NCBI RefSeq assembly: GCF_021531315.1
Contig: NZ_JAFBIQ010000011.1
Location: 1 to 64,000, forward strand
Length of the DNA stretch: 64,000 bases
Source of the DNA: Oscillibacter valericigenes
GTDB taxonomy: Bacteria; Bacillota; Clostridia; Oscillospirales; Oscillospiraceae
Direction: 5' to 3'
Under the pieces are notes generated by a model that made no database searches, was not told where the DNA came from, and was given only the letters and a program-made list of their open reading frames with translations. Below are positions 8,136-15,069 of this stretch, piece by piece (the stretch's first letter is position 1; every line of letters begins with the position of its first letter). A program made the position numbers and the translations under genes.

Positions 8136-9125
8136 ATGAAAAAGTTTTTAGCTCTGGCACTCTCTTTGCTGATGATTCTCTCTCTTGCCGCCTGCGGCAG
8201 CAAGGACACAGACGCTGAGCAGAATGATGGTCCTTCTTCCGGCAAGGATACATATCTTTCTCTCGGAACTGGCGGCGTAACAGGAACGTACTATCCTCTC
8301 GGCGGCGCCTTTGCCAATATCATCACCAACAATATCGACGGGTATACCTGTACGGCGGAGTCTACTGGAGGTGCTGTGGAAAACGCATGGATGCTCGCTC
8401 GCGGCGAAATTGATATTGGCTTTGTTGCCGCGTCGACCCTGTACCAGGCACAGCATTCCGAAGGCGATTTCTCCGATGGAACGGCCGCCAGCATTAAGGG
8501 CATTGTTTCCATTTATGATGAGGTTGTCCAGATTGTTTCCTGCGACCCATCCATTACATCCATCGAAGATCTGCGTGGCAAGAAGGTTGCCGTTGGCTCT
8601 GCTGGCTCCGGTACTGAGGTCATGGCACGTGATCTTCTTACTCTGTACGGAATGTCTTATGATGATATTGAAGAGGATTTTCTCGGGTTCGGCGATGCCT
8701 CTAACGGATTAAAGGATAAGACGCTCGATGCGGCATTTATCTGGGCTGGTATGCCCACATCTGGCTTGCTTGAACTCGGTGCTCAGAACGACTTTTACAT
8801 GATTAATATCCCAACGGAAAAAATCGAGGAGTTGAAAAAGAGCCAGCCTTTCTGCGTTGAAGTCAAGGTCGATAACACAACATACTCTGCAATGAAGAAT
8901 ACTGCAACCACCATTGCAATTCCTGCCTCTCTTGCAGTACGTGAGGACCTCGACGAGAACCTCGTTTACAACTTCCTGTCGTATCTGTTTGATAATCTTG
9001 ACAAGGTCGCTGAAGCGCACACACAGGGAGCCAATCTTTCGCTTGATACCGCCCTGCTCGGCCTTGATGTAGATAACCTGCATCCTGGCGCTGTAAAGTT
9101 CTACACGGAGAAAGGGATTCTTTAA
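8136..9125 (+). CDS. TAXI-family TRAP solute-binding lipoprotein
   Basis: A 329-aa extracytoplasmic binding protein. A lipoprotein signal with lipobox is seen (LSLAACGSK), followed by TAXI motifs: LSLGTGGVTGTYYPLGGAFA, STGGAVENAWMLARGEID, and VAVGSAGSGTEVMARDLL. It would capture the substrate outside the cell and hand it to the fused permease encoded 34 bases upstream. An AAAGGAGAAG ribosome binding site precedes the ATG. Confidence 0.93.
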   Translation: MKKFLALALSLLMILSLAACGSKDTDAEQNDGPSSGKDTYLSLGTGGVTGTYYPLGGAFANIITNNIDGYTCTAESTGGAVENAWMLARGEIDIGFVAASTLYQAQHSEGDFSDGTAASIKGIVSIYDEVVQIVSCDPSITSIEDLRGKKVAVGSAGSGTEVMARDLLTLYGMSYDDIEEDFLGFGDASNGLKDKTLDAAFIWAGMPTSGLLELGAQNDFYMINIPTEKIEELKKSQPFCVEVKVDNTTYSAMKNTATTIAIPASLAVREDLDENLVYNFLSYLFDNLDKVAEAHTQGANLSLDTALLGLDVDNLHPGAVKFYTEKGIL

Positions 9126-9158
9126 GAGCGACTTGTGTGGCAAACTCTCCTGCCTTTT

Positions 9159-9198
9159 TATAAAATATCGCCATCCATTCAGATGGCGATATTTTATA
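9159..9198. terminator. Hairpin after the TRAP genes
   Basis: Perfect 17-bp arms (TATAAAATATCGCCATC and its complement) with a 6-base loop, 34 bases past the binding-protein gene. The outer part of the stem is A/T rich, giving a terminator-like form in both directions. It may reduce read-through into the next genes rather than fully stop it. Confidence 0.75.
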
Positions 9199-9237
9199 AT
9201 CGGCATAATCTTAGGAGGAGTAGAGGGAAGAAACGGT

Positions 9238-9768
9238 ATGGTTGAACTGAAGTTTCGGGTGTCTTTGTCAGATTTTCGAGAAGCAAGTTATTTCGGCACG
9301 TTTATGCGCAAGCGTAATGCTTTTCGCGTTGCAGTCGGAGTACTGCTATTTACGGTGGTTTATCTGATCCTATGGAAGTGCGGTGTTGTGCATATGATAC
9401 CGGCCCTCCTGTTCTTTTCCTGCGCCTATTTGGTGTGGGTGTTGTGTACACTTGCCGGAATAGAATGGCAGATATCCAGATATGTGAAACAACCGGGCAA
9501 TCTGATTGGTACAGAGTACTCTGCATACTTTGATGATGATGCATTCGCATTTGATATTCCTGCAGAAAAGTTTCATGTTCACGGGAAAATTGATGAATTA
9601 TCTGGAGCTTATGAGCTGTTTCATTGCTTCCTGATTTACGTAACCGCACAGCAGCTTTTCATTCTTCCGATCAGATCAATGAAGAAAAGTGAATTGCCGG
9701 AGCTTCGTACAATTTTGAAGCGGAAGCTGGGAAACCGATTTTCCTCTGTGGTAGACAATAAAAGATGA
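9238..9768 (+). CDS. YcxB-like membrane protein
   Basis: A 176-aa protein with two adjacent hydrophobic helices (about residues 36-80) and a C-terminal soluble part that ends in a YcxB-like region (HCFLIYVTAQQLFILPIRSM). YcxB-like proteins are small membrane proteins of unknown function in Firmicutes. The ATG at 9238 follows GAGGG at a loose spacing and a stronger AGGAGGAG further upstream. It sits between the TRAP genes and the MmgE/PrpD gene but has no evident metabolic role. Confidence 0.65.
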   Translation: MVELKFRVSLSDFREASYFGTFMRKRNAFRVAVGVLLFTVVYLILWKCGVVHMIPALLFFSCAYLVWVLCTLAGIEWQISRYVKQPGNLIGTEYSAYFDDDAFAFDIPAEKFHVHGKIDELSGAYELFHCFLIYVTAQQLFILPIRSMKKSELPELRTILKRKLGNRFSSVVDNKR

Positions 9769-9787
9769 TCTATTGAAAGGAGCTTTT

Positions 9788-11128
9788 ATGAATTTTACAA
9801 CAGATTATCGGATTGAACATTATGTACTGCAAACAAAGTGGGATGAACTCCCGCCCGCCGTACAAAAACGCGCGATCGTATGCAGCATTGACCTGATGAT
9901 GGCGCTGATTGTGGGTGCCCATGGCGAGCAGTTCCAAAACGGCGTACGTTTGTCCAAGGCTATGCAGCCCGGAGAGCTCCGTATTCCGGGAAGTACTGAG
10001 GGTTTCAGTTTCCTTGGTGCCGCAACCGCTATGGGGCATGCTTCCAACTCTTTTGATATAGATGATGGCCATAATATGATAAAAGGCCATCCGGGTACCT
10101 CGTTTATCGGAGGCGTTTTGGCAGCCGCCCTTGAAAAAGACATCACATATCGGGAATATCTCGAAACGCTGGTCGTATCCTATGATGTTGCGGTACGTAT
10201 GGGCCTTGCTCTTCAGGATCACTATCAGTTTCTGCACAGCACAGGCGCCTATGGCGCAGTCGCGACGGCGGCCGGCGCAGGACGCATTCTTGGATTTACA
10301 AAAGAACAGTTAAATACCGCGATCTCTATGGCGGAATTTCACGCCCCTATGGTCCCTGTGATGCGCGCCGTTGAATACCCGTCCATGAACAAGGATGGCG
10401 TTCCCTTTGGCGCAATGGTCGGTGCTTTGGCCGTACTTGATACGCTCGCCGGCGAAACGGCACGGACCCATCTGCTGGAATTGGATGAATGCAGGAAGTA
10501 TACCGATACCCTCGGCAGCACCTATGAGATCATGAATCTCTATTTCAAACCCTATACCTGTTGCCGCTGGGCGCACCAGCCGATTCAGGCATCCATTGAG
10601 CTGATGAAGTCGAACGGCATTACGCCGCAGGATATCGACCATGTGGTCGTGCATACATTCAACTCCGCAGCACGCTTAAGCAAAATCGTGCCTGCAGATA
10701 CCGATGAAGCGCAGTATAACATCGCCTATCCCGTTGCCACAGCTATTGTAAACGGCAACGTGGGCTACCCGCAGATCTGCAATAAGGCTTTGGGCGATCT
10801 GGCCGTTTTGGAGATGATGAAAAAGCTGTCCTTTGTTGTTGATCCGGAGATGGATCAGCAGTTCCCGGAAAAGCGGCTTGCATGGGTCGAGTTTTTCCTC
10901 AAAGATGGCCGTTCGATCCGCAGCCGTGTCTACGCTGCCAACGGAGAGGCGGCTGATCATGTCGACCTCACGTGGATGCTTGAGAAATTTACCCGCATCA
11001 CAGCCCCGTTCTTAAAGGAGACCGACCAAAAGACCGTTCTTGACTTGCTTATGGGCAGCCTTGATCAGAAAGTCCCCGACATCGTCAATGGGGTAAACGC
11101 TGCGTTGGAAAGAAGCACCGCACAGTAA
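9788..11128 (+). CDS. MmgE/PrpD family protein
   Basis: A 446-aa MmgE/PrpD protein, a fold shared by 2-methylcitrate dehydratase and cis-aconitate decarboxylase. Family signatures include MGHASNSFDIDDGH near residue 85, LHSTGAYGAVATAAGAGRIL, and CCRWAHQPIQASIE. Members dehydrate or decarboxylate hydroxylated or unsaturated tricarboxylates and also isomerise other acids. It closes the operon behind the opine-dehydrogenase-like enzyme and the TRAP importer, consistent with breakdown of an imported organic acid. The ATG at 9788 follows GAAAGGAGC. Confidence 0.92.
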   Translation: MNFTTDYRIEHYVLQTKWDELPPAVQKRAIVCSIDLMMALIVGAHGEQFQNGVRLSKAMQPGELRIPGSTEGFSFLGAATAMGHASNSFDIDDGHNMIKGHPGTSFIGGVLAAALEKDITYREYLETLVVSYDVAVRMGLALQDHYQFLHSTGAYGAVATAAGAGRILGFTKEQLNTAISMAEFHAPMVPVMRAVEYPSMNKDGVPFGAMVGALAVLDTLAGETARTHLLELDECRKYTDTLGSTYEIMNLYFKPYTCCRWAHQPIQASIELMKSNGITPQDIDHVVVHTFNSAARLSKIVPADTDEAQYNIAYPVATAIVNGNVGYPQICNKALGDLAVLEMMKKLSFVVDPEMDQQFPEKRLAWVEFFLKDGRSIRSRVYAANGEAADHVDLTWMLEKFTRITAPFLKETDQKTVLDLLMGSLDQKVPDIVNGVNAALERSTAQ

Positions 11129-11155
11129 TGTTTGATACCAATCTCCTCTAAATCA

Positions 11156-11193
11156 GAAAGAAGCGGAAGTTTTGTTGGGCTTCTGCTTCTTTC
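11156..11193 (+). terminator. Terminator of the catabolic operon
   Basis: GAAAGAAGCGGAAG and CTTCTGCTTCTTTC pair over 13 of 14 positions around a 10-base loop, 28 bases after the MmgE/PrpD stop. A true T-run is missing. Confidence 0.6.
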
Positions 11194-11656
11194 ATAAAAA
11201 GAAATGAATGTGTTTTCGGCAGGACATCAGGATGCTAATGGTTATGGCTTACCTGAGAGACGGTATGAAGTGCGTACTGAAGAGAATACGGTAGACATCC
11301 AGATATGTGAAAAGTCATCTATTACAGCAGCCGAAGCTTGAAGTACAAGGAATTTTGCAAAGAAAACAGATAATTGCCGTTGACGGAGATAGTCGATGCA
11401 GGCTATCTCCGCTGAACAACTTTTATTGAATACAGTAGCGCAAAATATGACGGCATGAGTACATGCAAGACGGCTTTTGCAGTCTACTGATTTGTGATAT
11501 TTTTGCTGTATGGAGAGGACAGAGCGGTGGGCGTACTCTTTGAATACAGCGGTGCATTTTTGGAACGGAAAAGCGAGGTTGTGTTGTCTCCAAAGTTGCC
11601 ACTTCATTTTTTGCAAGTGTTGTGGTATACTGTATTGCAGAAAGGGGGCGCGGAAT
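11194..11656. other. Stretch without a recognisable gene
   Basis: About 460 bases between the operon terminator and the toxin-antitoxin pair. I see no frame with a ribosome binding site and no clear repeat; base composition is more AT-rich than the surroundings. It may hold decayed sequence. Confidence 0.5.
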
Positions 11657-11959
11657 ATGTCTGACCATATTTATACGCAGGACGAGATTTTTGCTGCGGT
11701 ACGGCTACTGCTCGAAAAGTATCATGCAGAAAGCGCAATCCTATTCGGTTCTTATGCAAGGCGGGAAGCGGATGCGGCCTCCGATATTGACCTGATCGTG
11801 ATTGGCGGCAGCAAGTTTGACCCGACAGACATTCTTTGCATCGCTGAAGAACTGCATTGCGCCTTGGGGAAAGCTGTGGATGTTTACGAGCTGCGAGAGG
11901 TGAACACCAGCTCCGCTTTTTACAATACGATCATGGCGGAAGGAGTTCGGATCGCATGA
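11657..11959 (+). CDS. mntA: MntA-like nucleotidyltransferase antitoxin
   Basis: A 100-aa minimal nucleotidyltransferase with the signature GSYARREADAASDIDLIVIG (GSxAR...DxDL) near residues 34-53. In MntA/HepT type VII systems this enzyme AMPylates the HEPN toxin near its active site. The ATG at 11657 is the family start and follows AAAGGGGGCG. The stop overlaps the start of the HepT gene, giving translational coupling. It lies within 800 bases of the element's tRNA att site, a common place for stabilising toxin-antitoxin pairs. Confidence 0.9.
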   Translation: MSDHIYTQDEIFAAVRLLLEKYHAESAILFGSYARREADAASDIDLIVIGGSKFDPTDILCIAEELHCALGKAVDVYELREVNTSSAFYNTIMAEGVRIA

Positions 11960-12288
11960 AATACAGTGACCAGCAAAGAGTTGAAAAGATGCGGGAGACA
12001 GCGGAAAAGCTTTTGCGCTATGTGGAGAAGGAGAATATCACTTCTGAGAGAATTTTCGAGGAAGAAGCGGTTCAATGGACCGTTACAACGCCGCTCTACA
12101 ACATCGGAGAGCATGCCGCTAATTTGTCGGAAGACTTCAAAAAGCAGCATCCGGATATTCCGTGGGTAAAAATTGCGGGATTGAGGCACAGACTGGTACA
12201 TCATTATGAGGATACGAATTGGACCGTTATCTGTGCAGTTATATTTGATGTTCTGCCCTCGTTTCTTGATGAGTTGAAGAAACTCTGA
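11956..12288 (+). CDS. hepT: HepT-like HEPN RNase toxin
   Basis: A 110-aa all-helical HEPN-domain protein. The catalytic RX4HXY motif is intact as RHRLVHHY near residue 75. HEPN toxins of this type cleave RNA (tRNA in studied members) and are silenced by the partner nucleotidyltransferase, which is encoded directly upstream with an ATGA overlap. The last codons run into direct repeats at the element end (12286-12307). Confidence 0.9.
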   Translation: MKYSDQQRVEKMRETAEKLLRYVEKENITSERIFEEEAVQWTVTTPLYNIGEHAANLSEDFKKQHPDIPWVKIAGLRHRLVHHYEDTNWTVICAVIFDVLPSFLDELKKL

Positions 12289-12307
12289 CCCACACCGTGA
12301 CCCACAC
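12286..12307 (+). repeat. Direct repeat TGACCCACAC x2 near the att site
   Basis: TGACCCACAC occurs at 12286-12295 and again at 12298-12307, a 12-bp period, about 115 bases inside the tRNA-Thr fragment. Short direct repeats of this kind near att sites can be arm-type binding sites of tyrosine integrases. The first copy contains the HepT stop codon. Confidence 0.5.
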
Positions 12308-12419
12308 AGGGGAATGAGCGGACGGAAGCAATGGAACAAACAGGCTGCGACCTCATCCTTTTTGGACAAAAAAACGCCGCAAAGCCTTATACAGCAAGGG
12401 CTGGAAGGCTCTACGGCAG

Positions 12420-12464
12420 TTGGTAAGGATGAGGTCGGCAGTTCGAATCTGCCCAGCAGCTCCA
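12420..12464 (+). other. tRNA-Thr(GGT) 3' half: att scar of element 1
   Basis: The 45 bases match the 3' part of a tRNA-Thr: anticodon loop TTGGTAA (anticodon GGT), stem GGATG, variable loop, T-arm GGCAG-TTCGAAT-CTGCC, acceptor strand CAGCAGC, discriminator T and CCA. The 5' partners (CATCC before the loop and a GCTGCTG acceptor strand) are absent upstream, so this is not a working tRNA. It is the displaced 3' end left when an element inserts at the anticodon-loop-to-3' end of a tRNA gene. The intact tRNA and integrase should be left of the window. Confidence 0.85.
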
Positions 12465-12491
12465 AAATGTGTTGATGAAAGATGCAACGCC

Positions 12492-12521
12492 GAAAACACC
12501 GCACGAAAGTGCGGTGTTTTC
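12492..12521 (+). terminator. Terminator of the original tRNA gene
   Basis: GAAAACACCGCAC and GTGCGGTGTTTTC pair perfectly (13 bp) around GAAA, with TTTTC in the 3' arm, 28 bases after the tRNA CCA. It probably belonged to the chromosomal tRNA-Thr gene, marking DNA to the right as outside element 1. Confidence 0.8.
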
Positions 12522-12682
12522 ACATATAATGCGCAACTTTTAGAATGAAAAAGTTGCAAAAACTTGATTTTTCAAAATTCCGGTTTTGCCCCGCGAGAGG
12601 CGACATTTTTAAGATGCGCCCTGCCGAATTTATGGTCTGGTGTGGTTTGAACACCTGAGCTTCAAAAAACAGAAAAACCAGC

Positions 12683-12728
12683 AGCCGCTGTATCACCCGC
12701 CCCTCTTCTGGCGTGTGAGGCAGCGGCT
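12683..12728. terminator. Hairpin with T-run
   Basis: AGCCGCTG and CAGCGGCT arms (with an inner TCAC/GTGA pairing) followed by TTTTCC. It lies in an otherwise empty spacer (12522-12907) before the lipoprotein gene. Confidence 0.6.
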
Positions 12729-12907
12729 TTTCCTATCAGATGGGAGTCGGACACATAATCTGAAGTGGGCTCCATAACCTAATTGAAAAGAAAATGTTAT
12801 ACTCGATATGGACTTTTCCTGCTGAGTCGGTTACCATATTAAGTGTTCCGTGCGGCAGGTTCAGCTTTGTCCCGCAAGGATCGATGAAAGGAAAGGCAAA
12901 ATCAATT

Positions 12908-13828
12908 ATGAAAATGAAAAGAAATTCTCTGACCACGCTTCTGGCGGTCAGCCTCCTCCTCATGGCACTCTCAGGCTGCGGGCAGCAAGCCGAGCCAGAT
13001 TCAGCGCAGCCGCCGCTGGAAACCGTAACGTACTCCAATCTGACGGACGCGGACTCGCGCAAGCTGCTCACCGAAGCGCTTGCAGATGCCAATGTGGATG
13101 AGACCCGAACGAAGTTGCTGCTGGACTGCGTGGATCAGTTCAATGCCAGCGTCAAGAGCGAATGGCTGACAGGCGGGTTTGAGAGCGCCGCTCCCACCGA
13201 GACCAGATATGACCCCTATGAGATGCAAGATCTGTGGATGGAGAAGAACGGCAGCTTCCCCGGTTATAACTGCCGGATCACAGCCTTCAGCCTGTTCGGT
13301 GAGTTCGTCACCGCCGGAGCGGATCAGCCGGAAACGCAGGGCGAGGACTCCCTCTTTATGGATCTTGAAACGCTGGCCGCAGATCCCGCCGTTCTCTGTG
13401 GGGACAGCACATCCAAGTTCTGCGCATTGTTCGCACCGGTAACTGCCGCAGACACCACGGAGGTGGCGGATCAGGTCAAAGCGCTTCAGGCGGGCTGGTC
13501 GGAGCGCGGTATTTCCTTTGAGGACAGTTCCGCCCGTCTGATCTCCGTTGTCCTCCATGATCGATTCTCGGATACGGACAATACGCTGTTCATCGGGCAC
13601 GTGGGCGTATTGCTGCCGGCAGAGGACGGAAGCCTGTACTTCATTGAAAAGGTCGCCTTTCAGGAGCCGTACCGCCTGGTAAAGATTCAGAACAGAACCG
13701 AACTGAGCGATTATCTGATGGAAAAATACGATACCGCATGGGGACAGGATACGACACGTCCCTTCATCATGGAAAATGATGAACTTATGGATGGATACCG
13801 CCCAAACCCGTTGGACAGTGCGTCATAA
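12908..13828 (+). CDS. DUF4300-like lipoprotein
   Basis: A 306-aa secreted lipoprotein: signal peptide with lipobox LMALSGCGQQ, then a domain that resembles DUF4300 (YSNLTDADSRKLLTEALA near the start and NCRITAFSLFGEFV in the middle). The function of that family is unknown; the mature protein would be anchored outside the membrane. The ATG at 12908 gives a proper signal peptide; upstream in-frame starts would add a non-signal tail. It sits alone between terminators, between the two mobile elements, so it could be chromosomal or the first gene of element 2. Confidence 0.75.
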   Translation: MKMKRNSLTTLLAVSLLLMALSGCGQQAEPDSAQPPLETVTYSNLTDADSRKLLTEALADANVDETRTKLLLDCVDQFNASVKSEWLTGGFESAAPTETRYDPYEMQDLWMEKNGSFPGYNCRITAFSLFGEFVTAGADQPETQGEDSLFMDLETLAADPAVLCGDSTSKFCALFAPVTAADTTEVADQVKALQAGWSERGISFEDSSARLISVVLHDRFSDTDNTLFIGHVGVLLPAEDGSLYFIEKVAFQEPYRLVKIQNRTELSDYLMEKYDTAWGQDTTRPFIMENDELMDGYRPNPLDSAS

Positions 13829-13840
13829 GCAGCACATAAG

Positions 13841-13876
13841 GCAGGAGGTCTGCTTCTTCGGAAACAGACTTCCTGC
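13841..13876 (+). terminator. Terminator of the lipoprotein gene
   Basis: GCAGGAGGTCTG / CAGACTTCCTGC arms (one mismatch) around a 12-base loop, followed by TTCCTTTTA, 12 bases after the stop codon. Confidence 0.75.
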
Positions 13877-14016
13877 TTCCTTTTATAACCCTGCACAGCC
13901 CCCTGTCGCGCTCCGTGTGGCCGATAAAGCAGACACTGCGGATACGGACACCCCCCGACGAAGATAACGCCGTGTAAGCCCGCATTAAAGCCAAAACAAA
14001 AGAACATGATTTAGGG

Positions 14017-14066
14017 AAAAGCCACCCGGGGCATCCGAATATATTCGGATGCCCCGGGTGGCTTTT
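14017..14066. terminator. 50-bp perfect palindrome, bidirectional terminator-like
   Basis: Positions 14017-14066 form an uninterrupted palindrome with 25-base arms (from AAAAGCCACCC to GGGTGGCTTTT) and TTTTT at the right end. It would stop transcription from both sides, just 31 bases before the next gene. The lack of a loop is unusual and would favour a cruciform. Confidence 0.85.
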
Positions 14067-14096
14067 TCCGTTTCATCAAAGAAGGAGGCACGCATC

Positions 14097-15014
14097 ATGG
14101 AAAGCGAGATCAGAAATCGCTTCACAGACACAGAAATGCAGATCGCCAGAGAGACGGACCTGCCGGAACTGCTCTCCCACCTCGGCTATCAGGTCAAGCG
14201 CGTGGGACGCTTCCACACTACCGCAGAGATGGACAGCCTGCGAATCAAGGACCGGCGTACCTGGTTCCGGTATTCCCAGAATACCGGCGGGGATGCCATC
14301 ACCTTTCTCCAGCAGTTTTGCGGAAAATCCTTTCCGGAAGCGGTGGAGTACCTTCTGACCTTCCATGGGAAAGCCAGAGACGCACCCGCTCCGCAGCCAA
14401 AGTCAATCAGCCAGAAGCAGGCGCTTTCCCTGCCGCCCCGCAATGCGGATGACAGAAGGGTCTTCGCCTATCTCCGTAAGCGGGGCATCGCTGCCCAGGT
14501 GATCCGACAGTTTCTGAATGCTGGGCTGCTGTATGAGGATACGGTACATCACAACTGCGTGTTCGTCGGAAAGAACAGCGCGGGGCAGGCAAAGTATGCG
14601 GGACTGCGCGGCACCTATGATCTGGACAGCCCCGGCTTCAAGGGGGATGCACCCGGCAGCGACAAAAACACAGGATTCTCCCTCCCGCACGATCCGCAGT
14701 CAGATCTGGTGCGTGTTTTTGAAGCGCCCATCGACCTGATGAGTTACCTCACGCCCCACAGAGACATGGTCAACGCCGTTGCGCTGTGCGGGCTCTATGA
14801 CGGCGCACTGCGGACCTATTTGCAGGCGCATCCGGAGATCCGCCGTATTGCGCTATGTCTGGACGCGGACGAGCCTGGGCAGAAAGCCGCTCGGCAATTA
14901 CAGGAAAAGTATCAGTTACAGGGGTATGCCGTTACCGTGGAGAAACCGCGCTGCGGCAAGGATTGGAACGAGTATCTGCAAAGAAAGATTTGCAGACGGG
15001 AAAGGGGGCGATAG
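14097..15014 (+). CDS. DUF3991/toprim domain protein (primase-like)
   Basis: A 305-aa protein with a zinc-finger-less CHC2-like N-terminus (RRTWFRYSQNTGGDAITFLQ), a DUF3991-like middle and a C-terminal toprim domain (VFEAPIDLMSY, then IALCLDADEPGQKAARQL with the DxD-type metal site). Such proteins are found on conjugative elements and are thought to prime or process the transferred strand. The ATG at 14097 has GAAGGAGG upstream. First clear gene of element 2. Confidence 0.85.
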   Translation: MESEIRNRFTDTEMQIARETDLPELLSHLGYQVKRVGRFHTTAEMDSLRIKDRRTWFRYSQNTGGDAITFLQQFCGKSFPEAVEYLLTFHGKARDAPAPQPKSISQKQALSLPPRNADDRRVFAYLRKRGIAAQVIRQFLNAGLLYEDTVHHNCVFVGKNSAGQAKYAGLRGTYDLDSPGFKGDAPGSDKNTGFSLPHDPQSDLVRVFEAPIDLMSYLTPHRDMVNAVALCGLYDGALRTYLQAHPEIRRIALCLDADEPGQKAARQLQEKYQLQGYAVTVEKPRCGKDWNEYLQRKICRRERGR

Positions 15015-15069
15015 CCAAAAGAACATTGTTTTCAACGCGGATAAAAAACAAAAAATATAAGGAGGATCT

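Noticed and set aside
9159-9198. Insertion-sequence terminal repeat
   Set aside because: The arms face each other across 6 bases with no transposase nearby; a terminator hairpin fits better.
12420-12464. Functional tRNA-Thr gene
   Set aside because: The 5' half, including the D-arm, the 5' acceptor strand and the 5' anticodon strand, is missing.
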